Assembly (NCBI RefSeq): GCF_041224545.1
Contig: NZ_JBGFGP010000151.1
Location: 13,379-77,378, forward strand
Source: Sedimentitalea sp041224545
Lineage (GTDB): Bacteria > Pseudomonadota > Alphaproteobacteria > Rhodobacterales > Rhodobacteraceae
Direction: 5' to 3'
Length of the DNA: 64,000 nucleotides
Below, one piece after another: positions 10,475-18,359 of this stretch. How positions within the stretch are numbered: position 1 is the first letter of the stretch; each line of letters begins with the position of its first letter. The position numbers were made by a program, and so were the translations under genes. The notes under the pieces are model-generated. The model ran no database searches. It was not told the DNA's origin and saw nothing but the letters and a program-made list of their open reading frames with translations.

Positions 10475-12124
10475 TCAGGCGGGCGGGGTCAGCCCTTCGC
10501 GTCGCATCCGTCGCAGCACGGTCGAGCGATTGACCCCCAGACGGCGCGCCGCCTGCGACATGTTCCAGCAGCAGGCTTCGAGCACCTCTTCCAGTGTTTC
10601 CTCTGCCGCGATACCGGTGTCGGTTCCGGCCGGTTGCGGCAGGTCGGGCAGGTCGATAACCTCGCCATCGCATAGGGCGACCGCCACATCCAGGAGCCGT
10701 TCAAGCTCGTGCAGATTGCCCGGCCAGTCGCGCCCCGCCAGATCGGCGCGCGCGGCGGGGGAAAGGCGCAATTCACCCCCGGTGCGACGCCGCAACAACC
10801 GATCAATCAGCCACCCGAGATCCTGACGTCTGCGCAAGGGCGGCAGCGTCAGCACCGCGCCCGACAGACGATAGAACAGTGGTTTGTAAAACTGCCCGTC
10901 CTGCACGGCCATGCCCAGGTCGGCGCAGCTCGTCACGATGAGCCGCAATCCCGGTCGCTCATCCAAAAGCGCGGTCAGCAGAACCTGAAGATCGGGCGGC
11001 ATGTCCTCGACCCGGCGCAGCACGAGCGTGGCACGGGTCTGACCCGGCGGTCCGAGAGCTTCGGTCAGGCGGTGACAGGATTGCGCCGCACACTCGATGC
11101 CAATCAGATCACGGCGTTCGCCGCCCGCCACGTGGATCGCCCGCGCCAGCCGCATCTTACCGGTGCCGGTTTCGCCTGACAGGAGCACAGGTACGTCCGT
11201 ACCGGCGAGCCGTTCTGCCTGTAGCAGCAGTTGTTGCATCGCCGGATCATGGCCCGCCAGCGCATCCATCGGGCCTGCCTTGTTGCGCATTCGACGCGCC
11301 AGAGCCCCGCTGCCGCGCGGCGCTTGCGGAGCGATGGCATGACCAAAAAGCGCGCCCCCGTCCGGCATGTTGACAACCCGGTCCTCGGTTGGCCTATCCC
11401 GCATGAGGTCAGGCAATTCATCGACCGACAGGTCCAGAAGGGACTCGATCCGCCGCCCCAGCAATCCGCGCCCATCGCCCCCAAAGAGCTTGCCCGCCGC
11501 ACGGGTAAACCCGATCACGCGGCCAGAGCCATCCAGCGACACCGCCGCTTCGGGATCGACATCCAGAAACTCGGGATTGGCTGACAGGCGCAACACCCAT
11601 TCGCGCCGACTCTGGGCCATCAGATTGGCCATTTCCACCCGCCGCGCCGAAGCCGACACCAGGCTCATCGCGAGATTCTGGCTGGATTTCGGCAGGGGAG
11701 ACTGCAAAAGCGAGATATTCAGGACCGCTGCCAATTGCCCCATGCTGTCAAAGATCGGCGCGGCGGTGCAGGACAACGCGGTATGGGCGTTGCCGAAATG
11801 GTCATCCTGATGAATCGTTGTTGGTTCGCCCGTCACGATGCAGGCACCGGCAGCATTCGTTCCGGCCAGATCCTCGGACCAGCGCGCGCCCATGAACAGA
11901 CCCGCGCCCCGCAACTCCGCCTCGAAATCGGGGTCCCCGAAGAAATCGACACAGACCCCTTTGGCATCCGTCAGCAGCACGGTGTAGTTCTGGCGGGCGA
12001 CCTGCCGAAACAGGGTCTGCAGGCCGGATCGCGCCGACGCGATCATCTGTTCCGCCTGCATCCGGTGTTCACGCAGCTCGGTTTCGGTGACTATATGCGC
12101 CGGGTCGGAGCGCGCCGGGTCCAT
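10475..12124 (-). CDS. AcoR-like Fis-family regulator with a degenerate AAA+ domain
   Basis: From the first in-frame ATG the protein is 549 residues: a GAF domain (~30-160), a PAS-like segment (~180-255), an AAA+ domain (~285-445) and a Fis-type HTH (~507-543, MSQAARRLGVNRSTVLRRM). Walker A is intact (GETGTGK, 317-323), but the stretch that should hold the sigma-54-contacting GAFTGA loop is missing, and the Walker B acids (normally LDE) read LRR at 369-371. It therefore probably cannot hydrolyse ATP or open a sigma-54 promoter. Family-like sequence continues upstream (SASWKRC...EVYG) to about 12235 with no standard start codon. The likely target is the downstream monooxygenase gene. Confidence 0.8.
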   Translation of the reverse strand: MDPARSDPAHIVTETELREHRMQAEQMIASARSGLQTLFRQVARQNYTVLLTDAKGVCVDFFGDPDFEAELRGAGLFMGARWSEDLAGTNAAGACIVTGEPTTIHQDDHFGNAHTALSCTAAPIFDSMGQLAAVLNISLLQSPLPKSSQNLAMSLVSASARRVEMANLMAQSRREWVLRLSANPEFLDVDPEAAVSLDGSGRVIGFTRAAGKLFGGDGRGLLGRRIESLLDLSVDELPDLMRDRPTEDRVVNMPDGGALFGHAIAPQAPRGSGALARRMRNKAGPMDALAGHDPAMQQLLLQAERLAGTDVPVLLSGETGTGKMRLARAIHVAGGERRDLIGIECAAQSCHRLTEALGPPGQTRATLVLRRVEDMPPDLQVLLTALLDERPGLRLIVTSCADLGMAVQDGQFYKPLFYRLSGAVLTLPPLRRRQDLGWLIDRLLRRRTGGELRLSPAARADLAGRDWPGNLHELERLLDVAVALCDGEVIDLPDLPQPAGTDTGIAAEETLEEVLEACCWNMSQAARRLGVNRSTVLRRMRREGLTPPA

Positions 12125-12297
12125 GCCATAGACCTCGACACAGCGCTTCCATGACGCGGATACCGCGCTGTCGCGTCCGGTTGCGCATCCATCCAGAACG
12201 CGCTCGATTTCCTCGACATGCTCGCGTGCGATCGTCCCCTCCCTTCATCGCTCTGATCCAGAGGGATAGCACAGAACGACCGCGAAAACGACAAGCC

Positions 12298-12333
12298 AAA
12301 AGGTCGGAGATGCGGCGAAACCCATATCCGACC
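12298..12333 (-). terminator. Rho-independent terminator of the pobA-BKACE operon
   Basis: Read on the minus strand: GGTCGGA, an 18-base loop containing a small inner hairpin, TCCGACC, then TTTT. It starts 9 bases after the BKACE stop, so it ends the pobA-pcaCHG-BKACE transcript before the regulator gene. Confidence 0.65.
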
Positions 12334-12341
12334 CCCGATGT

Positions 12342-13178
12342 TCAGGCAGGCATGCGCAAACCCAGGATCTCGCGGGCCTGCTGCCATGTCGCAACCGGGC
12401 GTTCATATTTTTCGCATATCTCGACCGCGCGGCCCACAAGCGCCGCGTTCGACGGGGCCAGCGTATCGCGGTCCATCCGCACATTGTCTTCGAGTCCGGT
12501 TCGGGCATGTCCGCCACTGGAAATTGCCCAGTCATTCAACAGGATTTGCCGTGCGCCGATGCCTGCCGCGCACCAGTGGGCATCGCGACCGAACAGACGC
12601 TTGACCGTTTCCACATAGTAATCGAACACGTTCCGGTCGGCGGGCATCGCGTTTTTCACCCCCATTACGAATTGTACATAGGGTGTGTCCCTGATCTGGC
12701 CCATCTCGTGCATCTCTGCCGCCTTGAGGATGTGGCTCAGATCGAAGGCTTCGATTTCCGGTTTGACGTCGTGCTCCAGCATCTCCGAGGCCAGCCAGTC
12801 AACCAGATCCGGCGGATTCTCGTAAACGCGGGTCGGGAAGTTGTTCGAGCCGACCGACAATGACGCCATGTCCGGGCCGAGCGGCAACATGCCGCCACGG
12901 GCGCGGCCCGCCCCCGACCGCCCGCCTGTCGAAAACTGGATGATCATGCCGGGACAGTGCTTTTCCAGACCCTCTTTCAAGCGTGCGAACTTGTCGGGAT
13001 CGGATGACGGTGTCTGATCGCTGTTGCGCACATGCGCATGGCAAATCGTGGCGCCGGCCTCGAATGCCGCGTGGGTCGACTCGACCTGTTCGCTGACCGA
13101 AATCGGGACCGCCGGATTGTTTGCCTTGGTCGGCAATGAGCCGGTGATCGCAACGCAGATGATGCAGGGTTTTGCCAT
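12342..13178 (-). CDS. BKACE-family (DUF849) beta-keto acid cleavage enzyme
   Basis: A 278-residue zinc-dependent TIM-barrel enzyme of the 3-keto-5-aminohexanoate cleavage family. These enzymes condense a beta-keto acid with acetyl-CoA and split it into acetoacetate and a new acyl-CoA. Metal-site residues are seen in the ATICHAHVRN stretch near residue 45; other family segments are IIQFSTGG and HARTGLEDN. The start at 13178 (MAKPCIICVAITG) follows a GAGAGG ribosome site and lies 8 bases after pcaG; a longer frame upstream overlaps pcaG. Its place as last gene of a pob/pca operon suggests beta-ketoadipate as substrate, which would give succinyl-CoA plus acetoacetate. That is inference. Confidence 0.87.
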   Translation of the reverse strand: MAKPCIICVAITGSLPTKANNPAVPISVSEQVESTHAAFEAGATICHAHVRNSDQTPSSDPDKFARLKEGLEKHCPGMIIQFSTGGRSGAGRARGGMLPLGPDMASLSVGSNNFPTRVYENPPDLVDWLASEMLEHDVKPEIEAFDLSHILKAAEMHEMGQIRDTPYVQFVMGVKNAMPADRNVFDYYVETVKRLFGRDAHWCAAGIGARQILLNDWAISSGGHARTGLEDNVRMDRDTLAPSNAALVGRAVEICEKYERPVATWQQAREILGLRMPA

Positions 13179-13186
13179 GATGCCTC

Positions 13187-13801
13187 TCACATGTCGAAAA
13201 AAATGGTCTCGTCCGGACCCTGAAGATGGATATCGAACCGATATTCGCCCACGGAAACCTTTTTGGCCAGCAGGGTCGGGATACGGTTCTGATGCTCGAT
13301 CCGTGTCAGGATCGGGTCGGTCGCGTTGGCAGCCGCCTCGTCCTCGAAATAGATGCGCGTGTGCAGGCCGATATTGATGCCACGCGCCACCACCCATGCG
13401 GTGATATGCGGCGCCTGCATCCGCCCGTCCGGGAACGGAACCGCGCCGGGTTTGACCGTTTCAAAGCGGAACTCGCCGGTCGTCATGTCGCCGGGCGATC
13501 GCCCCCAGCCGCGGAAATTCGGATCGGCCCGGCCCCGGGTCTCGTTGGTCGAGGGGAACAACCCGGCCGCATCCGGCTGCCAGATCTCGACCAGCGCATC
13601 GCGCAGCGGCGTGCCCGTACCGTCATAGACGATCCCCCGCAAGGTGATCTCCTGCCCCTGTACCGGGCCGGTTTTCATCGACGCGCCAAGATCGCCGCCG
13701 TAAATCTCGATCCCGGTAAAGTTCGGCGTGCATCCGATATGCACATAGGGGCCGGCGGTCTGGCTCGGGCTTTCCTTGAGATAGGGAGGTTGCCGCGTCA
13801 T
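13187..13801 (-). CDS. pcaG: Protocatechuate 3,4-dioxygenase alpha subunit
   Basis: A 204-residue intradiol dioxygenase alpha chain. With PcaH it makes the non-haem Fe(III) enzyme that opens protocatechuate to 3-carboxy-cis,cis-muconate. The intradiol beta-sandwich is recognisable (SQTAGPYVHIG near the N-terminus, LRDALVEIWQPDAAG, PHITAWVVARGINIGLHTRIYF). As usual for alpha chains, the iron ligands are not kept: the HIHF site of PcaH is HITA here. I chose the ATG at 13801 with GGAGGG ten bases upstream; a TTG two codons earlier is less likely. The gap to pcaH is two bases. Confidence 0.93.
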   Translation of the reverse strand: MTRQPPYLKESPSQTAGPYVHIGCTPNFTGIEIYGGDLGASMKTGPVQGQEITLRGIVYDGTGTPLRDALVEIWQPDAAGLFPSTNETRGRADPNFRGWGRSPGDMTTGEFRFETVKPGAVPFPDGRMQAPHITAWVVARGINIGLHTRIYFEDEAAANATDPILTRIEHQNRIPTLLAKKVSVGEYRFDIHLQGPDETIFFDM

Positions 13802-13803
13802 GA

Positions 13804-14541
13804 TCAAAGGCCCTCCAGGCGGTTCTCGAAACAGCTCTGACGGCGGCCACGCAGCACGATATCGAACCTGTAAGCGCGGCTGTCCATCGGCACCGTGTGA
13901 TGCATGTCCAGAAGCGCGGTCAACGCATCCACCGCTTCCTGCGATTTCAGCCCGCCCACGATCGGGCAGAGCCTGATATGCGGGTCGCCCTCGAAATACA
14001 TCTGGGTGATCAGCCGCTGTGCAAATCCGTGTCCGAAGATCGAGAAATGGATATGCGCGGGCCGCCAGTCATTCATGCCATTCGGCCAGGGATAGGGTCC
14101 GGGCTGGATCGTGCGAAATTCATAGGATCCGTCATCGGCCGTGATCGTGCGCCCGCAGCCCCCGAAATTCGGGTCAAGCGCCGCCTGATAGCTCTCTTTC
14201 TTGTGACGGTATCGCCCGCCCGCGTTGGCCTGCCAGAATTCGATCAAGGCGCCCGGCACGCCCCGCCCCATTTCATCCAGCACCCGGCCATGCACGATGA
14301 GCCGGGGACCAATCGCGCTCTCGCCCGGCCTGGCAAAATTGTGGATCAGGTCGTTATCGAGCTCTCCGATCGTGTCGTGACCGAACACCGGCGATGTTTC
14401 CTCGCTCAGGGTCGTCGGAAAGGACAGCAACGCCGCCTGCGGGCTGCGCTTGACGCTGGTCTTGTAGCGCGGCGTCAGCGCGTCTGGCTGCCAGTCACGA
14501 TCGCGCGGTACAAATCCGCCGGCTTGCTTGATCAGGCTCAT
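13804..14541 (-). CDS. pcaH: Protocatechuate 3,4-dioxygenase beta subunit
   Basis: A 245-residue intradiol dioxygenase beta chain, which holds the active-site iron. All four iron ligands can be placed: Tyr111 (NAGGRYRH), Tyr150 (GPYPWPN), His163 and His165 (RPAHIHFS). It catalyses ring opening of protocatechuate made by PobA. The ATG overlaps the pcaC stop by four bases, showing translational coupling in the pobA-pcaCHG-BKACE operon. Confidence 0.96.
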   Translation of the reverse strand: MSLIKQAGGFVPRDRDWQPDALTPRYKTSVKRSPQAALLSFPTTLSEETSPVFGHDTIGELDNDLIHNFARPGESAIGPRLIVHGRVLDEMGRGVPGALIEFWQANAGGRYRHKKESYQAALDPNFGGCGRTITADDGSYEFRTIQPGPYPWPNGMNDWRPAHIHFSIFGHGFAQRLITQMYFEGDPHIRLCPIVGGLKSQEAVDALTALLDMHHTVPMDSRAYRFDIVLRGRRQSCFENRLEGL

Positions 14542-14918
14542 AACGCGACCCCCAGTTCGGTGAATGTTTGCTTCGCCAGCTTGATCGCGTGGTTCGCCTT
14601 GGGCACGCCGGCATAGACCGCCACATGCAGAAAGGCCTGCATGATCTCGTCCGGGGTCGCACCGGTATTCCGGCTTGCGCGAACATGCATCGGAATTTCC
14701 TCGAAATTGCCCGTCGCGGCCAGAAGCGCAAGCGTCAAAAGGGACCTATCCCGCCGCGAGATGGTATCATCTGCCCAGAGCGTGCCCCACGCCCCTTCGG
14801 TAATCATCGTCTGGAACGGCGTGTCAAACGCGGTCCTGGCCGCTTCGGCGCGATCCACATGCGCATCGCCCAGCACCTCGCGGCGCACGGTCATGCCCGC
14901 TTCAAATCGATCTTGCAT
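14538..14918 (-). CDS. pcaC: 4-carboxymuconolactone decarboxylase
   Basis: A 126-residue protein of the carboxymuconolactone decarboxylase/AhpD-like all-helical family, full length for a stand-alone PcaC. It decarboxylates gamma-carboxymuconolactone to beta-ketoadipate enol-lactone. Family signatures: DTISRRDRSLLTLALLAA, EIPMHVRASRNTGATPDEI and EAFLHVAVYAGVPKAN-like sequence. The start at 14918 (MQDRFEAG) has an AGGAGAG ribosome site. The gene is not fused to a PcaD hydrolase domain, and no separate pcaD is seen in the window. Confidence 0.93.
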   Translation of the reverse strand: MQDRFEAGMTVRREVLGDAHVDRAEAARTAFDTPFQTMITEGAWGTLWADDTISRRDRSLLTLALLAATGNFEEIPMHVRASRNTGATPDEIMQAFLHVAVYAGVPKANHAIKLAKQTFTELGVAL

Positions 14919-14969
14919 GGCATCTCTCCTCATCATCGGTGCCGAAACGGCCAAATCCCTTGCGCGTCC

Positions 14970-16139
14970 TCAATATGGCAGGCCAACGTAATTCTCTGCC
15001 ATCGCCTGTTGCGCCGCCCTGTTCGCACGCAGAAACTCCAGCTCGGCCAGTTGCATCTTGAGGTCAAAGGCGGATTGATCCGGATAGCGATGCAACAGCG
15101 ACGAAAACCACCACGAGAATCGCTCGGCCTTCCAGACGCGGGCAAGCGCCCTTTTGGAATAGGCGTTGATCCCGGCCTCGGACCCGTCCCGGTAATACTC
15201 TCGCAGGGCGTTGTAGAGATAATGCACATCCGACGCCGCGGTATTCAGCCCCTTGGCACCGGTGGGCGGCACGATATGCGCAGCATCACCACAGAGGAAC
15301 AGCCGCCCCCAGCGCATCGGTTCCGTCACGAATGACCTCAGCGGCGCAATGGATTTCTCGATCGACGGCCCCGTCACCAGCGTGTCGGCCTGCGCCTTGG
15401 GAATGCGCCGTTTCAGTTCTTCCCAAAATGCCTCATCCGTCCAGTCGGCGGGGCTGTCGCTCAGCGAACACTGGATATAATAGCGGCTCAGATGGTCATT
15501 GCGCATGGAGCACAGCGCAAAGCCGCGTTCGGAATTGGCATAGATCAGCTCGTGATTGACCGGTGGGGTTTTGCTCAGCACACCCAGCCAGCCGAAGGGA
15601 TAGATCTTTTCATATTCCCGCCGCACGGTCAGCGGAATGGCCTGGCGACTGACCCCGTGAAAGCCGTCACATCCGGCGACGAACTCGCAATCGATCCGGC
15701 GCGCCGTGCCATTGCGGGTGTACTGCACATGGGGCCGGTCGGTATCGGCGTCGCGGATCATGACGTCGTCGACCTCGAACTCGATCTTGCCGCCCGCCTT
15801 TTCGCGCGCATCATAGAGGTCACGGGTCACTTCGGTCTGCCCATAGATCAAGACGGGGGTGCCGGTATGCTCCGCAAAGTCGATGCGGAATATCTCGGAT
15901 CCGTACGAGATCAGCGCACCGTCATGCGAAAAGCCCTCCGCATGCATCCGCCCGGCGCATCCGGCCTCTTCCATAAGCCTGACAAGACCCTGCTCCAGAA
16001 CCCCGGCGCGGATACGGCCCAGCACGTAATCCCGCGTCTTGCGTTCGAGAATGACACTGTCGATGCCGTTCACATGCAAAAGTTGCGACAGCAAAAGACC
16101 TGCCGGACCGCCTCCGATGATCGCAACCTGTGTTCGCAT
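14970..16139 (-). CDS. pobA: 4-hydroxybenzoate 3-monooxygenase
   Basis: A 389-residue class A flavoprotein hydroxylase, of standard length, that converts 4-hydroxybenzoate to protocatechuate with NADPH and oxygen. Motifs: FAD-binding GGGPAGLLL at 8-16, the DG motif at CDGFHGVSR near 160, and the GDAAHIVPPTGAKGLN flavin-binding stretch near 285-300; the C-terminus NYVGLPY is typical. It is first in the operon pobA-pcaC-pcaH-pcaG-BKACE and diverges from pcaQ across an 83-base promoter region. Confidence 0.97.
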   Translation of the reverse strand: MRTQVAIIGGGPAGLLLSQLLHVNGIDSVILERKTRDYVLGRIRAGVLEQGLVRLMEEAGCAGRMHAEGFSHDGALISYGSEIFRIDFAEHTGTPVLIYGQTEVTRDLYDAREKAGGKIEFEVDDVMIRDADTDRPHVQYTRNGTARRIDCEFVAGCDGFHGVSRQAIPLTVRREYEKIYPFGWLGVLSKTPPVNHELIYANSERGFALCSMRNDHLSRYYIQCSLSDSPADWTDEAFWEELKRRIPKAQADTLVTGPSIEKSIAPLRSFVTEPMRWGRLFLCGDAAHIVPPTGAKGLNTAASDVHYLYNALREYYRDGSEAGINAYSKRALARVWKAERFSWWFSSLLHRYPDQSAFDLKMQLAELEFLRANRAAQQAMAENYVGLPY

Positions 16140-16164
16140 TGTCCTCTCCCAACCGGTTGCACGC

Positions 16165-16178
16165 AGGTTAATTGACCT
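16165..16178. promoter_or_regulatory. Candidate PcaQ operator in the pobA-pcaQ divergent promoter
   Basis: The short intergenic region has the interrupted dyad AGGT-taattg-ACCT with AGGTTAA/TTGACCT arms, matching the T-N11-A form of a LysR-type binding site. Its position 26 bases upstream of pobA and 44 bases upstream of pcaQ suits control of both genes. Confidence 0.4.
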
Positions 16179-16222
16179 TATCCTGTATGAAAAATGACAA
16201 ATTGCGCCGGTAACTTGCCAAT

Positions 16223-17152
16223 ATGGAATACAAGAAATATCGCCAGATCAAGATGCGGCACCTGCTGGCCTTTGTCGAAACCGTGCGCTGCGGTAGCCTC
16301 AAGGCGGCATCCGAGCGCATTTTCCTGACCCAGCCCGCGATTTCCAAGACTCTGAAAGATCTTGAAACCATTCTTGGCGTATCACTCATGCACCGGGATC
16401 GCGGCGGTGTCGTGCTCACCCGAGAGGGGGCTGTGTTTCGCCAGTTCGCGGAACAGTGCCTTGCCGCGCTCAGCCACGGGCTGGCCAGTCTGGACGCGCT
16501 GAGTTCCGGTGCGGCCACTCCGCTGCGGATCGGTGCCCTGCCCAGCGTTGCGGCAGACCTGTTGCCCGACGTGATCCAGCGTTTTGCGGAACTGTCACCG
16601 CCCACGCCCGTCACCGTCGAGGATGGCCGCATCGGCAGCTTGCTCGAGAGATTGCGCTCGGGCGATCTGGATCTCGTCGTCGGGCGTATGCCCCGCCCCG
16701 AGAGCATGGCAGGGCTTTCCTTCACCCAGCTCTACGCCGAACAGGTGGTATTCGCCGTGGCAGCCGATCATCCGCTGGCCCATGCCACGCGGCTGGATGC
16801 GCTTTCGGACTGCCGCATTCTCTACCCGCCCAAGGGTGCAGCCATCCGCCCGCTCGTCGACCGTTTCCTGATCGCGCATGGCGTCGCCGATTGGACAAAT
16901 CGCATCGAAACCGTATCCGGGGCCTTTGGGCGCGCAATGACGCTGGGCCCGGCGCGGGCGATCTGGATCATCAGCCAGGGCGTCGTCGCCCGCGACATCG
17001 CGGCGGGCCGCATGGTCGCATTGCCGATCGACACCCGCGCGATGGCCGGACCCGTGGGCATCCTGGCGCGGGCCGAAGAAGACCCCACCCCGCCCGTCCG
17101 GCTTTTCCGACAAGCCATTCTGGACGCGACAGGCAAAGCAACGGCGCGTTGA
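16223..17152 (+). CDS. pcaQ: LysR-type regulator PcaQ
   Basis: A 309-residue LysR-family activator. The N-terminal winged HTH (MRHLLAFVETVRCGSLKAASERIFLTQPAISKTLKDLE) is followed by an effector-binding domain (~95-300, LRIGALPSVAADLLPDVIQRF). Sequence and divergent position next to pobA support PcaQ, which activates protocatechuate genes in response to beta-carboxymuconate-type intermediates. Its TGA is directly followed by the complement of the pcaB stop, so there is no base between the two convergent genes. Confidence 0.9.
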   Translation: MEYKKYRQIKMRHLLAFVETVRCGSLKAASERIFLTQPAISKTLKDLETILGVSLMHRDRGGVVLTREGAVFRQFAEQCLAALSHGLASLDALSSGAATPLRIGALPSVAADLLPDVIQRFAELSPPTPVTVEDGRIGSLLERLRSGDLDLVVGRMPRPESMAGLSFTQLYAEQVVFAVAADHPLAHATRLDALSDCRILYPPKGAAIRPLVDRFLIAHGVADWTNRIETVSGAFGRAMTLGPARAIWIISQGVVARDIAAGRMVALPIDTRAMAGPVGILARAEEDPTPPVRLFRQAILDATGKATAR

Positions 17153-18220
17153 TCAGCCGGCGTCTTTCGCGCCGATATGGCGGATTTGCCTCAGGAGCCG
17201 ATCCGCATTGTCGAGCGCGGCACCGGAGAGTTCGAGCATCGCTGGCAATGTCATCCACTCCACCGCCCAGGCCGCACCGGACCGCTCCTGCTCGTGGATC
17301 ATCGATTGCGCCAGTATCCCCTGATGACCACCGACAACCCGCGCGAGCGCGACCAGAACCTCGGACCGGACCGGATTCTGCTTGTGCGGCATGGCCGATG
17401 ACCCGCCCGCCCGGTCAAGCCGCACTTCGTCGATCCCCTGCTGCGCCATCAGCGCGATATCCTGACCGATCTTTCCCAATGTCCCGCAGAGCGCGGTCAG
17501 CCAATGTCCGATCTCGAGCATGACGGCGCGATCAGTATGCCAGACCGGCGAGACGCGCAGCCCAAGTGCTCTGGCAACACTTGCCGCGACGGTTTCGGCG
17601 CAACCGGCTGGCGCATCGCGCAGACCGACCGCGCCGCCCACCTGCACCACGCCGATCTCGTCGATCAACAGATCCAACCGCTCTCGCCGGGCACGCATCG
17701 GGGTGCGCCAGTCCTCGATCCGATCCCCGGCGGTGATTGGCAACGCCAACTGCATCCGAGTGCGCCCCGAAATCGGATTGTCGGCAAATCGCGCGTCGAG
17801 ATCCTCAAGACGGCGCAGGATTGCATCGCAACGGCTTTTGAAGATCGCGAGCACCGCGCGCACCGTCAGGATCATCGCGGTATCGATGACATCCTGGCTC
17901 GTGGCACCGGCATGGATGGCCGCGCGGGCCTCTTCGGGCAGAGCGGCTTTCATCTGGCGCACCAGCGCGGGCACAGGCAGCCCATCGACATCCGATCCCC
18001 GCGCCAGCGCCGCGAAGTCCGGCTCGAACCGCGCGATCGCGGCAAGCGCTTCGTCCGCAATATCGGACGGAACCGCCCCGGCATCCCGCAAGGCGCGGGT
18101 CCAGGCGGTTTCGAATTGCACCATCCGGGCGCAGAAGCGATCGGCTGAGAACTCTGCAGCGACGTCCTCGTCCTGAAACAGGGTGCCCCACAGTTGCGTT
18201 CGGGTGAGTGCGTTGCTCAT
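17153..18220 (-). CDS. pcaB: 3-carboxy-cis,cis-muconate cycloisomerase
   Basis: A 355-residue member of the fumarase/aspartase superfamily. It turns 3-carboxy-cis,cis-muconate, the product of PcaGH, into gamma-carboxymuconolactone for PcaC. The superfamily signature GGSSAMPHKQNP is present near residue 265, and the His/Ser-rich ATSQD segment near 105. The length is that of the shorter Rhodobacterales PcaB forms, not the ~450-residue Pseudomonas enzyme. It is transcribed toward pcaQ from its own promoter, separate from the pobA operon. Confidence 0.93.
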   Translation of the reverse strand: MSNALTRTQLWGTLFQDEDVAAEFSADRFCARMVQFETAWTRALRDAGAVPSDIADEALAAIARFEPDFAALARGSDVDGLPVPALVRQMKAALPEEARAAIHAGATSQDVIDTAMILTVRAVLAIFKSRCDAILRRLEDLDARFADNPISGRTRMQLALPITAGDRIEDWRTPMRARRERLDLLIDEIGVVQVGGAVGLRDAPAGCAETVAASVARALGLRVSPVWHTDRAVMLEIGHWLTALCGTLGKIGQDIALMAQQGIDEVRLDRAGGSSAMPHKQNPVRSEVLVALARVVGGHQGILAQSMIHEQERSGAAWAVEWMTLPAMLELSGAALDNADRLLRQIRHIGAKDAG

Positions 18221-18359
18221 ACTGGCAGACCTACGTTCCTTTCGGGATCAGAACAAGCGGCACTATGAGCGTCCAATCCTGTGTTTCGCAAGAGCCGGTC
18301 AGGCCACATTGTCCGCAGCGTCGCGCGAGAGCGCGTCCGCAGGGCAAGCAGTCCGATGT

